From: Icerya purchasi
Lineage: Eukaryota; Arthropoda; Insecta; Hemiptera; Monophlebidae
Direction of reading: 5' to 3'
Assembly (NCBI GenBank): GCA_039619475.1
Contig: CM077115.1
Coordinates: 222,875,291-222,939,290 of the forward strand
DNA: 64,000 nucleotides
This document shows, piece by piece, positions 56,740 through 64,000 of this stretch. The translations under genes and the position numbers were made by a program. Numbering within the stretch: the stretch's first letter is position 1; each line of letters starts with the position of its first letter. Under the pieces are notes generated by a model that saw nothing but the letters and a program-made list of their open reading frames with translations, had not been told where the DNA came from and did no database searches.

Positions 56740-59340
56740 GCGTTTTAAAATCAAATGAATAATCGATAGAACAACGTCGCGCATGATCTTATGTTCGGGT
56801 TTGTGTTTAATTTTAATTTTTCGAAAAACTTTTGGTAATATTCGACATGCACTGCTTTAACAAATAGAATACCTAGATCATTATGTAAAGTTAAATTAGA
56901 GACATACTTTGGAGCCGACGTGATTGTACGAAGAATGATTGACTGTTACCTTTGAATCTGTGAGAGATTGATTTTACTAGTGTTCCCTATAGTTCAAGTC
57001 CATACCTCCATATCGGCGCCATGACTATCAAATAGACAGATGTTTCCAACTTTAGATTTAGAGTAAATTACTTCCTTATTAATGGAGATAGTAGTTTGGC
57101 GCATGCGAAGATTTTCTTACGGAAGCCGGCCATCTAAATACATACTCAGCTACTTAAATGAATTAGTTTGTATGATCTCAATGTCATTGATCTTTAGTTT
57201 AAGACATGTGATAGATCTATTTGTAAAAGTCATTCATTGACATTTTTCTTCACTAAATTTAATCCTCCAGTCTCTAGAGCAGCTTTTTATTCTATCTATA
57301 TGGTTTTGTACGGCCATACTTGCATATATAGGCGAAGCTAATATTATAGCTATATCATCTGTGTACGTTGATGGTTTGGTTTGATACTGGCAGATCAGAG
57401 GTGTATAAATAGAATACAGAACTGGCCCCAACAAGCTGCCTTGCTGAACAGAAACGAGGATTTCCCCCCCTTGGATACTGTACCATTAATTCTTATCAAA
57501 AAGGTCCTATTTTGTAAATAAAATAAAAAAAATTAGGACATATCTGTTGGAAGAATTTTTCTTAGTTTGTACAAAAGCCCTATGTGCCAAACTCGGTCGA
57601 ACGCCTGTGCCACATCCAGGAAGGCCGCAAAGTACACTTCTTTGTTCTCTAGAACTGACGAAATTGTGTCCACCAGTCTGTGGCGCTGTTGGACAGTAGA
57701 ATGTTGCGCCCGGAATCCAAACTGATGACTTGGAATGATATTATTGTTTGTTAGCAATGGATAGATTTTTTGTAAGATTAATTTTTCCAGAATTTTCGAT
57801 AATGAGTTCAATAAACTGACTGGCCGATATGACGGTACCGAAGTTTGAGGTTTTTTAGGTTTCAAAATCATTAGTATAATTGATTTCTTTTACAACTTTG
57901 GGAAGTAACCTATTCGTAGAATAGCGTATAATATATAGCAAAGCAGAGTAGCAGTTTTTTTTTAGCAAGTGAGACAAGATTTCTCCAATTATTCCATCCA
58001 ATCCAGCTGTCTTCCTCATAGGAGCTTCCTTTAGACATTTGTATACTTCACCTGAGGAAAATGATTTACTATATAGGTGACGTTGCAAACGGCTGCTCGA
58101 AGGAATATTGAATAAACTCTTAGTGTGTTGGATTGCTATCGTCATAAAAAGTGATAGTAGTTTCCAGGTGAGCAGCAAATGCATCTGCTTTTTCCTTATC
58201 CATTTTAGCTCAACCACCGTTTTCCAATCTTATGTTATGAGTCTCTCGGGATTGTAATATTTTTCTGATTATCATCCACAGTGAGCTATTCCGAGTATCC
58301 AGGTAGTTTAAATAATTTTGAAATGTATTATTCTTGCATTTCCTGATTTCCTCTCTTAGTTGAAAATATAATTTGTTGTATATTGTTTTCAATGACGGAT
58401 ACCGATTTTGCTGCCACCTTCTTCTTGCTGTTCAAGTGAGCTTTACTAATTTTCTGATTTCCGTTGGGATGTAGTTATTTTTATTTGTGTGTCTTGTTTT
58501 GTATTTCGTTGAAATACGGTTTGTATTAGATCGGTTATATTATTAACTACTGTTTCGATATCATTTTCAGATTTTAGTTTAACCGATAGATTTATATTGT
58601 TTTCTACCAGTGCAGCAAAATTATTCCGGTTTGTTGTTGTATTGCATAGCTTATGTTGCTAATACTCCATTATAGGATTAACATCTAGGGTTACGATAAC
58701 TGGTACATGATCAGAAGACAGCTCAGTTATAGTCTTGCAGGTTTTATAAAATCATTGTATACCCCGAAATACATATTTGACAGTTTGTTAGTGTGATCAG
58801 GCCAATAAGTGGGAGACATCGGGGAAAGAACTGAAAGTGGCTTACTATGTGTTACGTTATCTAGTATTCGTCTTGATTTATTAGTTATTTTCGAGTCCCA
58901 CATGCGGCTTTTTCAACTGTAATCTCCTCCGCAGATAAATTGGTTTTCCAAATTCTTGAAGATAGAAATAAACTGGCTTTCTGGAAGCCCGGGATGACAA
59001 TAGATGGATACCATTGTTAAATAACTTTTGTTAGTCTGGATGTTAACTGCAACCAATGGGTACGTATATGAGCTATGAATAAGGGTATGTGTTGTACGCA
59101 TGATTTTTTAACCAGGATCATCGAACCGTCATGCGTGGTACCATCCGGATGATTAGCTGTATATATTACATATCCTGTCATTCTGAAACTGTTTGCATAG
59201 ATTAAATGAGTTTCACATATTAACGCGACATCAATAACATTCTGATTCAAAAATATTTCCTGTTCGTTCTTTCTCTACATAATTGCGTTGGCATTCGACA
59301 ACATTATCACGAGTGATTTCTGAGCTACAAAATTGGGATT
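56740..59340 (-). pseudogene. Near full-length jockey-like LINE ORF2, broken by frameshifts
   Basis: From the minus-strand 5' end: NVIDVALICETHLIYANSF (endonuclease catalytic Glu, 59250-59160), SSDHVPVIVTLD (SDH block, about 58715), KTAGLDGIIGEIL (about 58000), PSYRPVSLLNSLSKILEKLI and FAAFLDVAQAFDRVWHIGLL (RT, 57871-57540), then TYTDDIAIILA (57350, the YADD box with Thr for Ala). C-terminal blocks near 56890-56760 include LHNDLGILFV and YYQKFFEKL. All domains occur in order over 2.6 kb, but several frameshifts and stops make it inactive. No ORF1 was seen upstream. The 13 x 23-bp minisatellite follows its 3' end. Confidence 0.87.
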
Positions 59341-59689
59341 ACCTATTATTTATGGTAGGAGTTAATCTATAACTTTGGCGAGCAAAGAAATTAGCGGGTT
59401 TATTAAAGATTTAAATTCAGTTAAGAACAATGTTAATACTTCGGAAACATTAAGTTATCCAATAACGATAAGATCTCTCTCTGAGTCGTATCGCTCGATT
59501 CCGAGCGTCGTGACTACCTATCTGTACATTCTAGTTGCACTGAATAGGCAGCTCTCATGGCAATTGCTATACGCAACGCGAGTGTACGCAGGCAAGACCA
59601 CACCCGGAACTGATTGCAGTCGCTTGTTATCGTGCTACAAGTGCAGTCCTACGTGTGTCTGCTATGTGTACTAAACTAGCGCGCATATG

Positions 59690-59838
59690 ATGGTATACGT
59701 GGTGGTTTGCCATTGCCTACCACGTGATTATTAGCGAGTATTTATTTATTTATTTAATTCTTGTAATAAGTTCGTCGTCGCTCGGGATCATCTCGATAAC
59801 GGAAGTCAAGCGCTCTAGCAACTAGGCTATCGTGACGA
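59690..59838 (-). mobile_element. tRNA-derived SINE
   Basis: The minus strand reads GATAGCCTAGTTGCTAGAGC-GCTTGACTTCCG, a Pol III A-box with D-arm-like context, then a degraded B-box region (GATCCCGAGCG). Some 60 bases on is GTAGGCAATGGCAAACCACC, a body motif known from several insect SINE families. The 3' limit is uncertain. A true tRNA is excluded because no cloverleaf closes. It starts about 350 bases upstream of the LINE on the same strand. Confidence 0.6.
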
Positions 59839-61662
59839 CTAACGATAAGATAAGTAAGTAAAAATAAAAACTATGAGAGGAAAAGAAAAATATTAAAAGG
59901 GAAATATACAGAGCTTCATTTTTTTTTTTTATTTTACAATAAAATTTTGGGAAAAAAGAAAATTGAGGTAATATGTGAAGCAGCGGGCTTTTTCTATGAA
60001 ACAAGGGAGAGAAAAGGTATAATTCGAGGATAGAAAAAATAAGCGTGAATATAGAACGAGATAAAAGGTAAATTACCGGAACAAGATCAAAATATAATAC
60101 ACATAGTTCAACAGCGTGGGTCTGGCGATTCATAAATCAGAGATTCATTACTGTTTAGTTTCGCCACACGACATAAAAACGCCAAATTTAATTAGTCAAA
60201 ATAAAAATTAAAAATTAAAACGAGCAATATGTATTAATAAATCGCATAATATTGGAAATGGAATCTTTATCAGAAAATATTTGTAATATCAACTAAGGAA
60301 ATGCACAGGTACATGCGATGAAATATAATTTTTAAATTCCTGGCTTATTCCCGGTATTACTAGAATTGTATAAAAAGAATAATGGATTTTTTTTATTACT
60401 ATTGATAATATTTAATTGCCGCAGCATATTTTATATGAATAAAACAGAACTTCGTAATTTATTTTAAGTACAGTAAAAAATGCATTTATTTTTCGCTTCA
60501 AATGATTTTTTCTTATTCAAAATATCGATCGTTTTTGGCTATTTTTACTTTTTTTCCTGGTTTTACGATAAAATTCTCAGCTCATTCCCAGTTTCCTGGC
60601 CGAGTGACCACCCTGAGATAGTTTATTTCTTTTATTTCATTACGTTGATATTTAAAATTATGTAAATCAGCCGCTTAAAAGTGTTCGAGTCAAGAATAAA
60701 AGAAAAAGACTAAACATAAAAGCGATTCATGGAGAACTACTAGTGTTTAAATTAAATAAAAAAATGAAAATTTTTTAAATAAGTTAAAATTTACTTACTG
60801 CAAAAAACGAATAACAATGAAGAATATTAAATATAATAAAATGGTTACGATGCGAAAAAATAATTATTTAAATTGACTCTGATTTATTTACTCTCTTAAT
60901 ATACCGCAATGGTTTTCAACTAAAATTTTTCTCAACTACACGTGAAAATCGTAAAAAAAAACTAACTTTTCGGGATAAAATTCTTTAGAATTCTTCCTCA
61001 GTGAATGCCTATGTAATTTCCATCGTTCACTTTCCATTTAACGGGTCAAACTATTCGACCAAAGCGTTAATGAAGGAATCACTCAGGACTTGTACTAATA
61101 TGTATATCATTTTTGTAAATTAGTACTCCAACGACGTACGTATATATCATCGAATTGCTGTTAAATTATGATGTAAGCCACAAACGATTGATTTCAGTAA
61201 AATGAAAATAAAACACACGGTGATATTATTAACACGTATATTCACAGTTATTTACATATTTAGATAGAAAATAAAACGTTTGAAAATAAATTTCACTATA
61301 AATTAACGATGTTAGCTTTGGTAAGTAACTGATGTTATTTACAGCCAAGTATATATATATTTCGGTATTATTTTTAAAATTTTATAATTTAATATATATA
61401 TATATATATACATACATATAGAACACAATATTATTACTAATAATTAAAATTGATAAAATTTATTTATCGAAATATGAACACTATAATTTGAGCAATATAA
61501 TTTTCATTAACGATTAGACACAATGACTATGATAGTAACAAACATACTGAATCGGATTCACACATTTTTCTTGCTATACTCCTCACGTACGTGTGTGCGT
61601 ATAACCGTGGTTAAGATATTCATAGAAAATTTATAAAAATAAATATGTATAACAATTGGTGA
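59839..61662. other. AT-rich intergenic DNA
   Basis: Contains (AT)n near 61390-61410 and short low-complexity ORFs (for example 60480-60665 +, 59822-60133 -) without recognisable family. It includes the probable 3' UTR of the minus-strand exon ending at 61663; a minus-strand AATAAA lies near 61460. Confidence 0.45.
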
Positions 61663-61838
61663 CTACTTCGAATAGTAGTATAGGTTAGGTTCCTCCTCTT
61701 CCAGAGTTATAAATCTTGAAGATAATGGAATACACGAAGCAAAATGTCGTACATCGCGATCTGTATCACTTTTAAGGCGTCTCAACACCTGCATTAATAC
61801 ATCATGATGTGGGCTGTGCTTGCTATTATCAAAGTATG
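61663..61838 (-). CDS. Terminal exon of an unidentified, possibly HEAT-repeat, gene
   Basis: On the minus strand, acceptor TTTTTCAG is followed by CA TAC TTT GAT, phase 2. The exon codes YFDNSKHSPHHDVLMQVLRR, LKSDTDRDVRHFAS, CIPLSSRF and an acidic, Tyr-rich end (LEEEEPNLYYYSK), with TAG at 61665-61663. The block L-x-x-D-T-D-R-D-V-R-x-F-A is the B-helix pattern of a HEAT repeat. The protein phosphatase 4 regulatory subunit PPP4R1 is one candidate, recalled without a search. Upstream exons must lie beyond the Tc1 element or outside the window. Codon quality and the clean acceptor argue for a real exon. Confidence 0.6.
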
Positions 61839-62242
61839 CTGAAAAACAGAAAAAATACAAACAATATTTCATTTACACATTGTACTATGTAGATGAAAAT
61901 GATCAAAAGCAATAAATCAACGCATTGGTCAAAGCATTTCTTATTTCTTTTTTGTTGTAAAATAAAATATTTGAAGTTCAAAAGAAGAAACTGTTTTAAT
62001 TACTAAGGTAAGTCCCATATATCCTTGATAAGGTATCATGGATTATGGAACTAGGCTTTCCATAATGGGGGGGGGGGGCACTTCCTTTCTCTCGGATTTT
62101 AATAACTAAAGGAATAAAATTGAATATTGTCACGTAACTTCAATATCATTAAATAGATACATAAGTAAAGAATACTTTTACTTACGCAACAAAAATGTAA
62201 TGATAGTTATTTAAAAATTTATATTAAATAATTGTAGATATA

Positions 62243-63956
62243 CAGTGTGCAAAATAAATATTCGGACTAGCAAAAACGAAATCAAAAACGCATCGCAAGA
62301 GAGGTTAAAAAAGGTTTTTTGAATGTTTTTTTTTTATGGTCACATAAAACATACTGCAATGAACACATTGTGTGAGAAAACAAAAAAAAAAAACTTCAAA
62401 AACCGAGAAAAACAACAAAAAAATGCATCTGTCAAAGCAAACATAATATTCGGATGCGCAAAATTAATATTCGGACTTTTCAATAATCTGTAGACAACAC
62501 GCCCTTGGGGTTTTTCCCGAGCGTATGCAACGCAAGCGAACGTTGTATTACTCATCAGTAAGCACTACTAATCATCACTTGAAGCATTTTGAGCATTATT
62601 GATCGACTCATATGCGTAAATCAAGTTTTAATGCGTTACGTGAAAAAATGATGTTGCGAAAAAGTAAAAATACTTCTTGTGAAGTGCGTCAAATGGTGAT
62701 TTTTAATCGGGTAAAAGGAAAATCGGGTAACGAGATATCGCGGTTATTAAATTTACCTCGAAGCACCGTTTATGACATTGTAAACAGGTTTCAGAGGGAG
62801 GATCGAATTGAATCGCATAAGCAAAAGGGTCGACCAGAGAAACTTACGGACGTAGAAAAACGATTTATTCGACGAGAGATTGAAAAAAATCCTAAAATGA
62901 GCGCCTCAAAACTTGCGACAGCATTGTTGGAAAGAACTGGTAAGGAAGTTACATCTCAAACGATACGTAATACGTTTAGAAGTATGGGGTATAAGTCACG
63001 CACTGCGCGACTGAAACCGCTCCTTAGTACAGTTAACCAACGAAAGCGGTTCAATTTCGCAAGGGAATACCGAATAAAAGATGAGGGGTTTTGGAAAAAT
63101 GTAATTTTCACCGATGAATCGAAATTTAATGTGTTCAGCAGCGACGGGAAAGTTCGGGTTTGGAGAAAGCCTAACACTGCACTTGAACAAAAAAATATCA
63201 AACCGACGGTAAAATATGGAGGCGGTTCAGTTATGGTTTGGGGGTGTTTTTCGGCCAGCGGAGTGGGCAGTTTAGTGTTTATTGATGGGGTCATGAACGC
63301 CGATGCGTATATTGAAATTTTGAGAGATCACCTTCATAGCAGTGCAGAAAAATTAGGCATTCGTCAGACCTTCGTTTTTTACCAGGATAATGATCCAAAA
63401 CATAAAGCATACAAAACGAAGGTCTGGTTGCTATATAATTGCCCAAAGGTTTTGGATACTCCCCCTCAATCTCCGGATTGTAACCCAATTGAAAATTTGT
63501 GGGAATACCTCGACTCCAAAGTCCGTCAACACACGATATCGAGCAAGGCAGAGCTTAAAGAAATACTGCAAGAAGAGTGGCACAAGATCCCTGCAACTTA
63601 TCTTGAAAAACTGGTTTCTTCGGTGCCACGCAGATGGCATGCTGTCTATAAAGCTAAAGGGATGCACACCAAATATTAAACACGAAAATTTCATGTTTTC
63701 AGCGCTATAAATACGAAATTTATTTCAAGTCCGAATATTAATTTTGCGAGTTCGAATATTATGTTTTGCTTCGACAGATGCATTTTTTCGTTATTTTTCT
63801 CATTTTTATGAATTTTTTTTTTTTCACACAATGTGTTCATTGCAGTATGTTTTATGTTACTATAAAAAAAATTGAAAAAAAAAAATTTTTTTAACCTCTC
63901 TTACGATGCGTTTTTATTTTTGTTTTTGCTAGTCCGAATATTTATTTTGCTCACTG
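62243..63956 (+). mobile_element. Tc1-like element with long IR/DR ends, apparently complete
   Basis: The 1714-bp element begins CAGTGTGCAAAATAAATATT and ends with its near-complement, flanked by TA at 62241-62242 and 63957-63958. The inverted repeats are long: left 62243-62480, right 63727-63956. Each holds an outer AAATAAATATTCGGACT copy, an inner AAATTAATATTCGGACT copy and a weaker middle copy (ATAATATTCGGA on the left, ATAATATTCGAA on the right), like the IR/DR layout of some active Tc1 elements. A single intact ORF lies between. Confidence 0.92.
62612..63679 (+). CDS. Tc1-like DD34E transposase, 355 aa, intact
   Basis: Cut-and-paste transposase. Residues about 20-75 form the first HTH (VRQMVIFNRVKGKSGNEISR, LLNLPRSTVYDIVNRF), followed by the GRP-type hinge (KGRPEKLTD, 72-80) and a second HTH (residues 80-130). 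The DDE domain has Asp168 in VIFTDESKF, Asp259 in VFYQDNDPKH and Glu294 in DCNPIENLWEYL; 34 residues separate the last two. The glycine-rich box is KYGGGSVMVWGCFS (201-214). The length is normal for the family (340-360) and there are no internal stops. An alternative start at Met13 is possible. Complete ends indicate possible recent activity. Confidence 0.93.
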   Translation: MRKSSFNALREKMMLRKSKNTSCEVRQMVIFNRVKGKSGNEISRLLNLPRSTVYDIVNRFQREDRIESHKQKGRPEKLTDVEKRFIRREIEKNPKMSASKLATALLERTGKEVTSQTIRNTFRSMGYKSRTARLKPLLSTVNQRKRFNFAREYRIKDEGFWKNVIFTDESKFNVFSSDGKVRVWRKPNTALEQKNIKPTVKYGGGSVMVWGCFSASGVGSLVFIDGVMNADAYIEILRDHLHSSAEKLGIRQTFVFYQDNDPKHKAYKTKVWLLYNCPKVLDTPPQSPDCNPIENLWEYLDSKVRQHTISSKAELKEILQEEWHKIPATYLEKLVSSVPRRWHAVYKAKGMHTKY

Positions 63957-64000
63957 TATATCGTGTTCATGTACTCATCTGTTATGAACAGTATTTTCTT

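Noticed and set aside
59740..59838. tRNA gene on the minus strand
   Set aside because: The A-box looks good, but the B-box is degraded, no acceptor stem closes and a SINE body motif follows.

Overview
The window is nuclear DNA from a eukaryote, almost certainly an insect. It is AT-rich, its genes are split by GT-AG introns, and it is packed with insect-type transposons (Tc1, mariner, Tigger/pogo, hAT, Mutator-like, jockey-like LINEs, a tRNA-derived SINE and a long-terminal-repeat element). The order of insect cannot be fixed from the sequence; a hemipteran is a guess. There is no sign of bacterial operons, CRISPR arrays or prophage.

Layout. 1-261: end of a zinc-knuckle (CCHC) ORF from a retroelement. 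980-7768: a young LTR retrotransposon (LTRs 1411-2372 and 6367-7336) with no visible pol gene. It is bracketed by two copies of a 430-bp segment that behaves like an extraordinarily long target-site duplication. 9562-18455 (+): the last five visible coding exons of TRMT11, the catalytic subunit of the tRNA (guanine-N2) methyltransferase acting on G10. Its introns hold palindromic repeats, a dead mariner and a decayed Mutator-like element. 18456-23956: intergenic, with a dead LINE piece. 23957-53404 (-): a complete DDX54/Dbp10-type DEAD-box RNA helicase gene. I rebuilt 12 coding exons with matching phases, plus a probable start-codon exon, for about 776 residues. Its introns hold LINE fragments, a solo LTR of the family seen at 1411-7336, a 2.0-kb Tigger element with an open 503-aa transposase, and a broken Tc1/mariner-type element. 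54240-59340: LINE and hAT remains, including a near full-length but broken jockey-like LINE that ends in a 13 x 23-bp minisatellite. 59690-59838: a tRNA-derived SINE. 61663-61838 (-): a convincing last exon of another gene, tentatively a HEAT-repeat protein. 62243-63956: an intact-looking Tc1 element with a 355-aa transposase and long inverted repeats of IR/DR type.

The two recognised host genes are converging housekeeping genes for RNA biology: TRMT11 modifies tRNA, and DDX54/Dbp10 acts in 60S ribosomal subunit assembly. Nothing suggests co-regulation. The most unusual structures are a serial array of LTR-end plus primer-binding-site-like units at 2272-2530, the 430-bp flank duplication around the LTR element, the minisatellite LINE tail, and a palindromic repeat family in TRMT11 introns. 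All homology calls rest on reading motifs by eye; no database search was run.
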